DNA of 64,000 nucleotides from Virgisporangium aurantiacum (GTDB lineage: Bacteria; Actinomycetota; Actinomycetes; Mycobacteriales; Micromonosporaceae): assembly GCF_016863635.1 (NCBI RefSeq), contig NZ_BOPG01000005.1, positions 62,001 to 126,000 on the forward strand, read 5' to 3'. The notes beneath the pieces are model-generated. The model ran no database searches and was not told the origin of the DNA. It worked only from the letters and a program-made list of their open reading frames with translations. The position numbers were made by a program, and so were the translations under genes. Positions 17,065 to 25,542 of the stretch are shown here, one piece after another (the stretch's first letter is position 1; every line of letters starts with the position of its first letter).

Positions 17065-18429
17065 TCAGTGGCCAAGCGCGACCTGCACCCGTCTGCGGTT
17101 GCGCTCGACGCCTCGATCGAGGCACTTGGCGTAGATCCGGAACAGCACCTCTACCGACTGCCCAGCCCATTCAGCGACATCGGTCGGTGGCACTCCCCCG
17201 TTGAGCCAGGTCGACACCGCCGCGTGCCTCAGGTCGTACGGTCGCCTGGCGAGCGGGGAGGCCATAACGTCCGCCGTAAACGCGACCTCCCTCGCCTGTC
17301 GCCAGATCCGACTGACGGTGTACCTCGGTAGCTCCTCCTTGTTCCGGTCCCCGACGAACAGCCGGCCGTCGGGGGTCGTCTTGAACTCGTCCAGGTGGGC
17401 GTGGATGAGCGCGGTCAGTTCCGGCGGGCATGGGACCGTCCGCGACTCCCCGCGATCGCGCTGCTTGAGGCCGCGCCGGTCGCGGCTCCGTCCGGTGTCC
17501 GTCCATTCCTTCCCCGCGTACGGGTCCGCGCCGTCGAGATGGAACTCTCCCCAGCCCTTCTTTGGGATGGCGAGATGCCGCTTGTTCAGGTGGGCAGCCT
17601 CCTCCGGCCGCATTCCGGCGTAGTAGAGACATCCGTAGTAGGCGACCAGTCGGCGGCCGACGCGGCCCTGCTCGCGGACGCCGTCGAGCAGGGTTCGGAC
17701 CTGGATCGGGTTGGGCACACCGCGCGGGTCGACGACCAGGATTGCCTTGGGCGCCTTCCACTTCAGGGCCGGCATCGGGTTGGCCTTGAGGTAGCCGAGT
17801 TCGATCGCGTACTCGATCGCGGTGTTCAAGACTTTCCGCCGGCGGCTGACCACGCTCGACGCGGAGGGCTTGCCGTCGAGCCGGACCGTCAGGGAGTCGA
17901 GCATCGGCCGGAGAACTTCCGGCTTGCTCAGCGCGGATACGGGCCGGGTGTTGCGCTCAACCCACTTCAGCGCTGCTCTGATCTCAGCCGGCAAGTCCTC
18001 GGCCTCGCGTTGCACGGTGTTGAACCCGTAGCGGCTGAGTGCCTTCCGGATCAGCTTGTCGTCCGGCTTGCCGCGCCTGGTCAGGAACATCCCCGGTGTC
18101 AGGGCCGTAAACGCCTCGGCGTGCGTGCGCCTGGTCGTCGCGGCGACGCGTGGCCATTTCATGTCCACGAATTTGCAGGCGAACAGGTACCAGTTCAGGT
18201 CGAGCGTGGTTCGCACCATCGACACCGGGCGGCCGGATTCGGTATCGAACGCTTCGCCTTTGCGGGACGCGGCCACCAGGTCGGAGCGGAAGCCATCCGC
18301 GAGAGCGGCTGTCTTGAACGTCTCGACGAACGGCTTGCCGTCGACGAACCAGCGGACGCGGTAAGTCGTCCCCCGCTTGCCTTGCCGTACTTCGTTGGTC
18401 CAGATGCGCACGTTGTACGAGGTCGACAC
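17065..18429 (-). CDS. int: Tyrosine integrase
   Basis: This site-specific recombinase, 454 residues, would integrate and excise the element at tRNA-Arg. The C-terminal catalytic domain shows the first Arg in YYAGMRPEEAAH and box II as YDLRHAAVSTWL (Tyr replaces the first His, as in many actinobacterial AICE integrases). EWAGQS and the nucleophile Tyr in FRIYAKC near the C-terminus follow. The N-terminal half carries the AP2-like and core-binding regions. Its GTG start directly follows the excisionase stop, so the two are coupled. It sits 2.4 kb from attL. Confidence 0.95.
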   Translation of the reverse strand: MSTSYNVRIWTNEVRQGKRGTTYRVRWFVDGKPFVETFKTAALADGFRSDLVAASRKGEAFDTESGRPVSMVRTTLDLNWYLFACKFVDMKWPRVAATTRRTHAEAFTALTPGMFLTRRGKPDDKLIRKALSRYGFNTVQREAEDLPAEIRAALKWVERNTRPVSALSKPEVLRPMLDSLTVRLDGKPSASSVVSRRRKVLNTAIEYAIELGYLKANPMPALKWKAPKAILVVDPRGVPNPIQVRTLLDGVREQGRVGRRLVAYYGCLYYAGMRPEEAAHLNKRHLAIPKKGWGEFHLDGADPYAGKEWTDTGRSRDRRGLKQRDRGESRTVPCPPELTALIHAHLDEFKTTPDGRLFVGDRNKEELPRYTVSRIWRQAREVAFTADVMASPLARRPYDLRHAAVSTWLNGGVPPTDVAEWAGQSVEVLFRIYAKCLDRGVERNRRRVQVALGH

Positions 18430-18798
18430 TTAGGCGGCCTCCTCTTCCAGGCCGGAAAGCCAGTTGTCGAAAGCGATCCGGCGAATACGGAGATCACCGT
18501 TGGGCAGCTTGAAGCAGGGCGGCGCCTTCCGCTTGGCCCGCCAGTCGTAGAACGTCGAGCGGGAAATACCGAGTTCGGCACAGACGTCCGCGATGGTGAG
18601 GTGCCGCGCGCTGGCCCGATTCGGCCGTACGGCGGCCAGCGCACTACCGGAAGGGTTCTCGTGACCCTGACGGTCACTCGTTGACACGGGCCGATTGGCG
18701 GCCCGCTGAGATGGCCGGTGAGGCAAGATCTGCGTCCCTCCGATGGGTTGTTCAGGGTGCGTCGGTGAGCACTCGAAATCGGGCGAGTTGTGGATCAT
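18430..18798 (-). CDS. xis: Excisionase (MerR/HTH-17 type)
   Basis: The C-terminal 60 residues form a small winged helix-turn-helix: LTIADVCAELGISRSTFYDWRAKR, then a wing ending RRIAFDNWLSGLEE. This matches AICE excisionases that bend DNA at att. The ATG at 18798 overlaps the replication-gene stop as ATGA. A GTG at 18687 would give a shorter 85-aa form of more usual length, and I cannot decide between them. The integrase follows with no gap. Confidence 0.85.
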   Translation of the reverse strand: MIHNSPDFECSPTHPEQPIGGTQILPHRPSQRAANRPVSTSDRQGHENPSGSALAAVRPNRASARHLTIADVCAELGISRSTFYDWRAKRKAPPCFKLPNGDLRIRRIAFDNWLSGLEEEAA

Positions 18799-20102
18799 TT
18801 GGCGCTCTGCTGACCGGGTTTACGAGGGGTATGCGTCCCATCCGTCCCAGGGTCGTTTTCCCTGCTCAGCCCTGGGACGCTTTGATCTGGCGGGACGCTT
18901 AATGCGTCCCACCGTTTCAATCCGTCCCGCGTCTGACCTGCGGAAACGAGCGTGGGACGGATGGGACGGGCAGGGCTCGGAGACGCGTCGCCGGTGGCCT
19001 GTTTCGGGGTGTCGTCCGGGGGTGGGCAGTACCGGTTCCAGGCGTCGGCGAAGTCGTCGCGGAGGTAGCCCTTGGCCTGGCCGACCGGGAACCGGACGTT
19101 GCCGGACGAGATGCCGAACTCGCGGAGCAGGTCGGCAAGGCGCTTGCCCGTGAGTCCTACCGGCCCGAACCCGGACCAGGCTGCTTCGGGGTCGTCGTTA
19201 AGCACCTTCAGCAGTTCGGTCGTGGCGACCGCGGCCGGGCTGCCGAGCATGACGAAAGCCGCCCGGACGTCGACCAGCAGCCGGACGCCTGTCGACAACT
19301 GCCCGTCGTCGGCGGCCTCGGCGGTCAGCACGGTGACGGCTGTTCGCGCGCGGCCCGGCCAATCTCTCCCGGCCAGGTCAGCGACTGCTACGAGCGGTTC
19401 CCACGTGTCGGCGGCCCGGTCGTCGACCGGCATCGGCGGGGCCGCGCGTTCCAACTCGGGGAGGTAGTCACGCAGCCAGCCGGTCAGCGTGATGGCCAGC
19501 TCTTTCAGCGCTGGCCCGTCGCGGCGCACCCGATACGGCGCGACGCGCTCCCCGGTCGTGCGACGACGCATGCGGATGACCACCGCGCGATCCTCGATGG
19601 TGTCCGGCATCTGGCCGATGCCGGCGAGAGCGGCCATCGCGAACGTCTCGATTCGCTCGACGCTGCGGGTGTTTGTGTCCCATCGGATGGTGGGCCGGCC
19701 GCGCTGGTGTCCGGCATTGAGCAGGCCGCGTAGGTCTTCGTTGGCGTCTCCGGCTTTGGCTCCGAAGATGGTGTCGGCCTCGTCGATGAGGAGGGTGGGC
19801 GGCGAGTCGGCTGCTCCGATGGAGCGGTATACGGCAGCAGTCGACGCGTTCACGGTCATGATGGGCCGGAATGAGGTCGCCTCGACCACGTCGAGCAGCC
19901 GGCTTTTGCCGCAACGCTTCTCCGGCGCCCGGATCACGAGGCGGGGCGCGTGCGCCCACGCGGGTTGAGCGTGAGTCGCGGCGATCCACAACACCACCGC
20001 GTCGACTGCTTCGCGGCCGGGGAGGATGACGTAACGAGTGATGGCGGCGTGTAGCGCGTCGAGAATGGCCGCGCCGTCGATGTCGGTCGTGGGGTCCGTC
20101 AT
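18795..20102 (-). CDS. P-loop NTPase replication protein (DUF3631-like)
   Basis: This 435-residue protein has Walker A APEKRCGKSR near residues 58-67 and Walker B LLIDEAD near 103-109. A sensor-like arginine region follows in DTIEDRAVVIRMRRR. This pattern fits the DUF3631/helicase-like proteins that replace RepSA in many AICEs and follow a prim-pol gene. It would unwind or initiate at the element origin. It overlaps the prim-pol gene by four bases (ATGA) and the excisionase likewise. The last 60 codons contain an iteron-like repeat array. Confidence 0.85.
   Translation of the reverse strand: MTDPTTDIDGAAILDALHAAITRYVILPGREAVDAVVLWIAATHAQPAWAHAPRLVIRAPEKRCGKSRLLDVVEATSFRPIMTVNASTAAVYRSIGAADSPPTLLIDEADTIFGAKAGDANEDLRGLLNAGHQRGRPTIRWDTNTRSVERIETFAMAALAGIGQMPDTIEDRAVVIRMRRRTTGERVAPYRVRRDGPALKELAITLTGWLRDYLPELERAAPPMPVDDRAADTWEPLVAVADLAGRDWPGRARTAVTVLTAEAADDGQLSTGVRLLVDVRAAFVMLGSPAAVATTELLKVLNDDPEAAWSGFGPVGLTGKRLADLLREFGISSGNVRFPVGQAKGYLRDDFADAWNRYCPPPDDTPKQATGDASPSPARPIRPTLVSAGQTRDGLKRWDALSVPPDQSVPGLSRENDPGTDGTHTPRKPGQQSAK
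18834..18968. repeat. Iteron-like CGTCCC repeat array within the end of the replication gene
   Basis: Eight copies of CGTCCC or its complement lie in 135 bp. The outer pairs are exact 16-base inverted repeats (CGTCCCATCCGTCCCA at 18834-18849; TGGGACGGATGGGACG at 18953-18968). In the middle, GGGACGC at 18892 faces GCGTCCC at 18904. Coding need does not explain such symmetry, so it may be an origin or a repressor-binding array. Confidence 0.75.
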
Positions 20103-21187
20103 GCGGCTATCCCTTCAATCGCAACGTGTTCGGCCTTGAAGCCACCGACGATGGCGGCGTTGATGTCCCGGTCGGTTTGTTCGGCCCGGCGACCGGCCGC
20201 AGTCAGCGCGGCCACCGCGTCGAGCGGGTCGACTGCTCCGGCGCCGACCATGCGGGCGACTCCCCGCGCGGCGCCGTAGAGCGTGGTCCGGCGCCGCCCG
20301 TTCGGTGCCCGCTCGACGGCGGCGACGTACGCGGCGAGCAGGGCGGCCGGGGATGAGATGCCCCGCGCGCCGGATCGGGCGGCGCGGATCGGTATGGGCG
20401 CGTCGGCCTGGTCGACGTCGAGCCGGACCGCCGGTGCTGGTCGGCAGGCATCGGCCAGCGCGCGGGGCATCTCGTTCACGGGCCGGGTATTGGCCCAGCG
20501 GTACGGCCGTTTCGTGGCCCGGTGGATCGACGGCGGGGCAACGGCATAGCCACCATCGCCCCGGACGTCGACACCAGCGGCTAGCCGACTTTGGCTGTTC
20601 GGTAGTGGCCATCCGGGATAGCGGTAGTAGAGGTGCCAGCCACCGCTACCCGTTGCTGCGCACAGGGTTGCCGGCATCCTGGCCGGGTCGATGCGTCCGC
20701 CGTGGTTGGGGTCGATATCGACTACGGCGAGACCCGATCCTGCGCCGGTTGCCACGGCGAGCAGGCCGCCCGGTACGGCCTCGAAGATGGCTCGCAGCCT
20801 GACCGGATCGGCCGTTGCCGCGTACGGGCCGTGACAGGTTAGGCAGTTGCAGAGCGCCGGGTTGTGGCTCGGGTCCACTTTGGACGATGGGCAGCGTGGG
20901 CAGTTCGCGACCGGCCGCTTGGACCGGCCGAGCAGGAACAGCCGCCAGCCGTGCCGCTCGACCAAGTCGACGGCGGCGGCGTACAACTCGGCATGCCGCG
21001 TCACGGCATCCCTCCTTGCGTTTGCTGTGGTTCCGGGATCGATCTCGGGTGTTTCGGCGCGGCCGGCAAGTGCGGCCGGTGTGTGAGCCGGGCAGCGCTG
21101 CCCGGTCACGTACAACCGCACGTCGTCTGTTGCCCCGCAGGGCTTCCGATCGGAAGCGATCCAATGAGCGCATGACGTGCTGGTCAT
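20099..21187 (-). CDS. Bifunctional DNA primase/polymerase (prim-pol)
   Basis: It has 362 residues from the ATG at 21187, which overlaps the previous stop as ATGA. A Cys/His cluster near the N-terminus, CPRCPSSK...CNCLTCHGPYA, is followed by the prim-pol domain with the metal-binding D-x-D in VVDIDPNHGG (about residue 155). TGSGGWHLYYR, GVDVRGDGGYAVAPPS and YRW then complete the AEP active site. Such enzymes prime and copy mobile-element DNA. It acts with the P-loop protein encoded next to it. Confidence 0.92.
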   Translation of the reverse strand: MTSTSCAHWIASDRKPCGATDDVRLYVTGQRCPAHTPAALAGRAETPEIDPGTTANARRDAVTRHAELYAAAVDLVERHGWRLFLLGRSKRPVANCPRCPSSKVDPSHNPALCNCLTCHGPYAATADPVRLRAIFEAVPGGLLAVATGAGSGLAVVDIDPNHGGRIDPARMPATLCAATGSGGWHLYYRYPGWPLPNSQSRLAAGVDVRGDGGYAVAPPSIHRATKRPYRWANTRPVNEMPRALADACRPAPAVRLDVDQADAPIPIRAARSGARGISSPAALLAAYVAAVERAPNGRRRTTLYGAARGVARMVGAGAVDPLDAVAALTAAGRRAEQTDRDINAAIVGGFKAEHVAIEGIAA

Positions 21188-22011
21188 GTGAAGCACGCGC
21201 CGTTGTCGCAGGGCTCGTCCCAGGTGCCGACGTCTGCAACGTCAAGGCCGGGAATGGTGTCCTGGGCCGCCGCGACCGTGGCAAGTGGCCGGTTGTAGCG
21301 GGTGAGCCATACAGGGTCTCGGCCGAGCGTGGCTCGACGTTCGTTGAGCTGCGTTTCGAGGTCGCATGCGCGTGCGAACAGCGCTGGCCGGTCCCGCCGC
21401 ATGGTCGACCAGGTTGCGGATCGGCGCATCGGGCAGAACCAGCAAGCGCTCTTGGGCGGTATCGGCAGCCCGGCAGCGGAGATGATGCGCTGGCAGTCGA
21501 TCCGTCGTAGCGGTGGCTGGTGGTCGAGCAGTGGGTAGACCGGTCGCTCGTAAGGCATGGCGCGTCGGTTGTTGACCCGCTCGATCTCGTCCAGCGAGAT
21601 GCCGATACCGACCGTGGCCGGGGCCGCGCTGCTCGCGCCGTGGGTCTTGAGCCAACGGCCGATCACCTTGATTTTGAAGTCGGCGGTACATGACCGGGTG
21701 CCGGGCGCGCCGTTGGACATCCGCACCGGGATCGGCAGCGAGCGTGAGCCGGGCTTGGTCAGCCGGCCGTACAGCGTTTCGGTGCTGCCATCGCGGCGTA
21801 CCCTTCGCAACTCGTGTAGCTCGATCTTGTGCTCAGCGGCGTACGGCTTGGCGTAGGTCTCCAGGTAGGCGAGCGTCGCCGGGTCCTCCGAGTCCGCACC
21901 GACGTTGGCGAACAGGAAGACACGGAAGTCGATTCGGCCGTGGGCGGCCAACACGAGCAGCGCCGTCGACTGGACCCCACCGCCATAGCTAACGACCTGT
22001 AGCCCGGCCAT
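21184..22011 (-). CDS. PAPS reductase-family (PP-loop) protein
   Basis: The ATG at 22011 (MAGLQVVSYGGGVQST...) gives 275 residues and overlaps the upstream stop as ATGA; the longer frame is out-of-phase sequence. SYGGGVQSTALL is a PP-loop ATP pyrophosphatase motif as in PAPS reductases and related nucleotide-handling enzymes. A later CWFCP pair and SCTADFKIKVI support the phage/mobile-element subgroup. True sulfate reduction is unlikely here: there are no cys genes nearby. A role in DNA or tRNA modification, or in defence, is plausible but inferred. Confidence 0.8.
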   Translation of the reverse strand: MAGLQVVSYGGGVQSTALLVLAAHGRIDFRVFLFANVGADSEDPATLAYLETYAKPYAAEHKIELHELRRVRRDGSTETLYGRLTKPGSRSLPIPVRMSNGAPGTRSCTADFKIKVIGRWLKTHGASSAAPATVGIGISLDEIERVNNRRAMPYERPVYPLLDHQPPLRRIDCQRIISAAGLPIPPKSACWFCPMRRSATWSTMRRDRPALFARACDLETQLNERRATLGRDPVWLTRYNRPLATVAAAQDTIPGLDVADVGTWDEPCDNGACFT

Positions 22012-22214
22012 CAGGCGGCCCGCCGCGAGGGCTCGCCAGTCTCGGCAAGTCGTTGCCGACGCTGGTTGAGCCAAGCGGTCACGCGAGGGTCGGAGATGCG
22101 GCGGCGTCCGCCGGGCAGACGCTCGACGGTGAGTCCGGCCGTGCGGGCGAGGTCGTCGCCGGGTCCGTGGATGCGGTCGGCGAGCCGTTCGAGCCAGGTG
22201 CGGATACGGGTCAC
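22011..22214 (-). CDS. Small basic protein (67 aa)
   Basis: The GTG start at 22214 has a GAGGAGGA site upstream and overlaps the previous stop as GTGA. The sequence (TRIRTWLERLADRIHG, then LPGGRRRISDPRVTAWLNQRR) is basic and helical, with a winged-helix feel at the end. No known family can be named. The four-base overlaps on both sides make it very likely to be translated. Confidence 0.6.
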   Translation of the reverse strand: MTRIRTWLERLADRIHGPGDDLARTAGLTVERLPGGRRRISDPRVTAWLNQRRQRLAETGEPSRRAA

Positions 22215-22504
22215 GGCGTCCTCCTCGACCGGAACGGGTTGTCGTCGGTGCGGGTGTGGTCGGGTGCGGTGCCGCGTCGGTACTCGCGGTCGATCCAGGT
22301 GAAGGCACGGCGGCCGATGCGGACGCGGATGCCGGAGCCGTCGCAGCGTCGGCAGGGTGAGCGCAGGATCTTGCCGGCGCGGCCGGGCTTGCGGCCGGTG
22401 CCGGAGCACTTGGAGCAGCGGGTCCAGGGCGCGGATGCGCACAACAGTACGTAACCGCCGGTTAGTGCGAGGATGAGGCTAGCTAGCACGAGCGTGGGGT
22501 TCAC
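22211..22504 (-). CDS. Membrane-anchored DnaJ-type zinc-finger protein (97 aa)
   Basis: The GTG start at 22504 follows an ACGGAGG site. An N-terminal helix (residues 4-22) is followed by two cysteine motifs, CSKCSGTG and CRRCDGSG, the zinc-ribbon pattern of DnaJ central domains. The C-terminal 35 residues are basic. Proteins of this type are frequent in AICEs, with unknown function. It is the first gene after the tra gene and the CTAG-rich inverted repeat. Confidence 0.7.
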   Translation of the reverse strand: MNPTLVLASLILALTGGYVLLCASAPWTRCSKCSGTGRKPGRAGKILRSPCRRCDGSGIRVRIGRRAFTWIDREYRRGTAPDHTRTDDNPFRSRRTP

Positions 22505-22638
22505 GAAGTGCCTCCGTAGGCCGATTTCGGGGTGCACGAGGCCTGCGCCGCTAGAAGCTAGGGCGCTGGCCAGGGATTGAATGAGGCGCTAGCGGGGCCG
22601 CTAGGTCTAGCGGGTTGGGGTGCTAGACCTAGCGGCCC
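22479..22638. repeat. CTAG-rich region with 17-bp inverted repeat after the tra gene
   Basis: GGGCCGCTAGGTCTAGC (22595-22611) and GCTAGACCTAGCGGCCC (22622-22638) are exact inverted copies with a ten-base loop, nine bases past the tra stop. Nine CTAG tetramers lie in about 155 bp, although CTAG is normally very rare in such genomes. It could be a terminator, a regulator site, or part of the cis-acting transfer locus that FtsK-type Tra proteins recognise. Confidence 0.75.
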
Positions 22639-22647
22639 TCGATGGGG

Positions 22648-24870
22648 TCAGGACGCGGCCCGACCACCCTGGTCGCGGTCACGCTTGGTGATCGCGGCGG
22701 TGATGTCGGCACGGTCGATGCCGCGCCGGTTGGCGCCTTCGCCGGTGGTCGGGTCGGTGCCCCAGACCTGCTTGGTCTTGATCCCGTGGACCTTGAGCGC
22801 GGCCGTCAACTGATCGCGGGTCAGGCCCGCGTAGACCTCGGGCCGCAGACCGGCGAGCCGGTCGAGCACGGTCTCCGTCCAGACCTTCGCGTCGCCGGTG
22901 CCGAGCACGATCGCGAGGTCGTCGATCAGGGTGTCCCGCCGCACGGTCAGCGTGTCGACGGTCTGTCCGGCGGCGTGGCCGGTCAGGTTCCCGGCCCGTT
23001 CCCGCGCGGCGCGGGCACGGGTGACGATGGCCTCGGCCGTGGGGCCGTCGATGTAGGCGGTCCGGGCGATCTGCGGGTCGTCGCCTTCACCGGCGAGGTA
23101 GCCGATGCCCCGGTCGCGGCGGGAGAACATCGTCGCGCGGACGCCGGTCTTGTGCATCGACGTGCCGAGCACCATGTCGTTCTCCAGGTGGCCCATCACC
23201 TTGAGGCAGAACCGCAGCACGGCGTTCGCGGAGATGCCGGTCGGCAGGCTCTTCGCGTCCGGGCGCTGGGTGGCCAGGATGAGCACAATGCCGGCGGCCG
23301 GGCCGCGCTTGACCAGGTCGGTGCAGATCTCTTCGAACTCCGCGCCGTAGACGGGGTGCTCGAACCAGACCTGACACTCGTCCACGCCGATGACGATCGG
23401 CTGTAGGCCAAGCGTCTTGCGGCTGGCCAACTCCGGGGTGACCTTGTTCTCCGGGCACAGGTCGCGCGGCAGCTCCCGGATCACCTTCGTGCGGCGCCGC
23501 AGCTCCGTGCGGAGTTCCCGCATCGCGATGATGGCGTACTCGATGTCGTCGTCATCGTCACCGGCACGGTAGCGGTGGCACACCGATTCCAGCGGGGAGA
23601 GGTCACCGGTTCCCTTGAGGTCAAAGGCGTACAGCCACGCGCGAGGGTCCAATGCCGCGCCCAGCAAGGCGAGCCGGAGCGTGAACGTCTTGCCCATCCG
23701 GGGAATCGACCCGATGATCATTGACGCGAACATGAGCGTCAGCGAGACCAGCCGGCCGCGCGGGTCGGTGCCGAACGGGAACGGCTTGAACAGGTCCACC
23801 AGGCCGGTCTTCAGCAGCGGCCACGGGACCGGCTTGGCGCGGGACATGTCCCGGTCAGCGACGAACAGGACCAGGCGGCCGGGGTGGACCTCGGCGTTCG
23901 CCTCCGGCCACACGCAGCCGAGCGGCCGGGCCAGCGCGGATGCCAGCTCCTCCCGCTTCTCGACGACCTCGGTCGCGGTGACGCCGCGCGGTAGCTCGAC
24001 CTCGGCGCGCCAGCCGGCGCCGTTTTCCCGCTGGATCGGCGCGGGGAACCACCGCTTGCCGGTGTCCCCTGCCCGGATCGCGCGGTCGATGCCGACGATC
24101 CGCAGCGTCGCCAACGCTCGCACGACCTCATCCGAGGTGAGCGGGGCCGCGTCTGTGCGGACCACGGCGGTATCGAGTAGCGGCTTGTCGGCCGGGGTGC
24201 CGACGATCCCGCACAGCGCCACCAGCGCGGCGATCGCGGCCCACCCGGTGACGGTGGCCGGGGTGGTCGCCAGCCACACGGCCGCGAGGACCAGGCCGAG
24301 GGCCACCGGCACGGTGACGATGCCCCGCCACCGCACCCGCCGGTCACGCTGACGGGCAAGCTTCAGGTACATGTCGGCGTCTTCCACCCGGGCGGTGGCC
24401 TGCCGATATGGCACGCCTTCCAGGTCGAACAGCCACCACACGTAGCTGCGCACCATCCGGACGGCGCCGCGCGGTGCTCGCCAGGCCACCTTGGCGCCGT
24501 ACTTCGGTAGCCGGATGCCGTGGTAGGCCAGGGTGTGGCCGAGCAGGCCCAACGCCCACAACGCGTTTCCGGTCGCCTCGGCGCGGGACCGCAGCCAGCC
24601 GGGCACGATCGGCCGGCGACGGGCGTCGCGCAGGCCGGACAGGGTGAACCGCGGTCGGCGCTGCGCGGCCACGCTGTCCACCAGCACGGTTTCCGTGTCC
24701 GGGTTGCCGTGGAGCAGGCCGGTGCGCGGCTCGTCGTCGGTGTCGGCCTGGTCGCGGCGCTGCCGCTCCTTGTCCAGGTCGACCACGTCGGCGCTGTCCG
24801 CGTCGGGGTTCAGTTCGTCTTCGTACCGCTCCCAGTCGACCGGGTCGCGGTCATCGTCGTTACTCGCCAT
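22648..24870 (-). CDS. tra: FtsK/SpoIIIE-type conjugative DNA translocase (TraB/TraSA-like)
   Basis: This hexameric ATPase moves double-stranded DNA between mycelial cells. The ATG at 24870 follows GAGGAAG, giving 740 residues. An acidic N-terminus precedes two membrane helices (about residues 175-225). The motor domain has Walker A GSIPRMGKTF near residue 390 and Walker B PIVIGVDECQVW near 493. ATQRPDAKSLPTGI is a typical FtsK motif. A C-terminal helical region with TRDQLTAALK could be the winged helix that reads the transfer locus. Confidence 0.93.
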   Translation of the reverse strand: MASNDDDRDPVDWERYEDELNPDADSADVVDLDKERQRRDQADTDDEPRTGLLHGNPDTETVLVDSVAAQRRPRFTLSGLRDARRRPIVPGWLRSRAEATGNALWALGLLGHTLAYHGIRLPKYGAKVAWRAPRGAVRMVRSYVWWLFDLEGVPYRQATARVEDADMYLKLARQRDRRVRWRGIVTVPVALGLVLAAVWLATTPATVTGWAAIAALVALCGIVGTPADKPLLDTAVVRTDAAPLTSDEVVRALATLRIVGIDRAIRAGDTGKRWFPAPIQRENGAGWRAEVELPRGVTATEVVEKREELASALARPLGCVWPEANAEVHPGRLVLFVADRDMSRAKPVPWPLLKTGLVDLFKPFPFGTDPRGRLVSLTLMFASMIIGSIPRMGKTFTLRLALLGAALDPRAWLYAFDLKGTGDLSPLESVCHRYRAGDDDDDIEYAIIAMRELRTELRRRTKVIRELPRDLCPENKVTPELASRKTLGLQPIVIGVDECQVWFEHPVYGAEFEEICTDLVKRGPAAGIVLILATQRPDAKSLPTGISANAVLRFCLKVMGHLENDMVLGTSMHKTGVRATMFSRRDRGIGYLAGEGDDPQIARTAYIDGPTAEAIVTRARAARERAGNLTGHAAGQTVDTLTVRRDTLIDDLAIVLGTGDAKVWTETVLDRLAGLRPEVYAGLTRDQLTAALKVHGIKTKQVWGTDPTTGEGANRRGIDRADITAAITKRDRDQGGRAAS

Positions 24871-24964
24871 GATTGGGCTTCCTCCGTGAAGCACTCAGGT
24901 AGCGGATCGAGGGGCCGGAGCGCGGCGACGGTTTGCGAGGCCAGGCGCCGCGCTCCGGGCGGAG

Positions 24965-25477
24965 TCAGAACGGCGGTTCGTCGTCGGAGAACCCGCCACC
25001 GTCCGCCGTGAACGGGTCACCGTCGCCGGTGGCCGGGGCGGTGTCGCGGGTCGCCGTGGCGGTCGACCACGGGTCGTCAGCCTGCGGCGTGTCGATGCCG
25101 CCGGTCGTCCGGGTGAGCTTCTTGACGGTGGCGGTCGCGAACCGCAGCGACGGGCCGACCTCGTCGACGTCGAGCTGCACCATGGACCGCTTCTGTCCGT
25201 CCGGGGTCTCCCAACGGGACAGCCGCAGACGGCCGGTCACGATGACCCGCGCGCCCTTGGTCAGCGATTCGGAGGCATGTTCGGCCAAATCCCGCCACGC
25301 GGTGCAGGTGAGGAACAGCGGGTCACCGTCGCGCCAGCCGCCGCTGGCCTTGTCGAACGTGCGCGCCGTTGACGCCACGGTGAACCGCGCGATCGCCACG
25401 CCCGAGCCCTTCGCGTAGCGGAGGTCGGGAGCGTCGGTCAGGTTGCCGATGATGGTGATGGTGGTTTCGCCAGCCAT
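24965..25477 (-). CDS. ssb: Single-stranded DNA-binding protein
   Basis: The OB fold opens with TTITIIGNLTDAPDLRY and includes VTGRLRLSRWE. The C-terminus is disordered and ends in the acidic tip DDEPPF, which recruits replication and repair proteins. The 170-residue length is normal. This is an element-borne paralogue, probably serving replication or transfer of the ICE together with prim-pol. It lies 94 bases upstream of tra. Confidence 0.93.
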   Translation of the reverse strand: MAGETTITIIGNLTDAPDLRYAKGSGVAIARFTVASTARTFDKASGGWRDGDPLFLTCTAWRDLAEHASESLTKGARVIVTGRLRLSRWETPDGQKRSMVQLDVDEVGPSLRFATATVKKLTRTTGGIDTPQADDPWSTATATRDTAPATGDGDPFTADGGGFSDDEPPF

Positions 25478-25542
25478 GACAGGTCAGGTGTCCTCTCGGA
25501 AGGGTGACGCCGCATCCGGTCGGGCGCGGCGCGTGGGATAGG

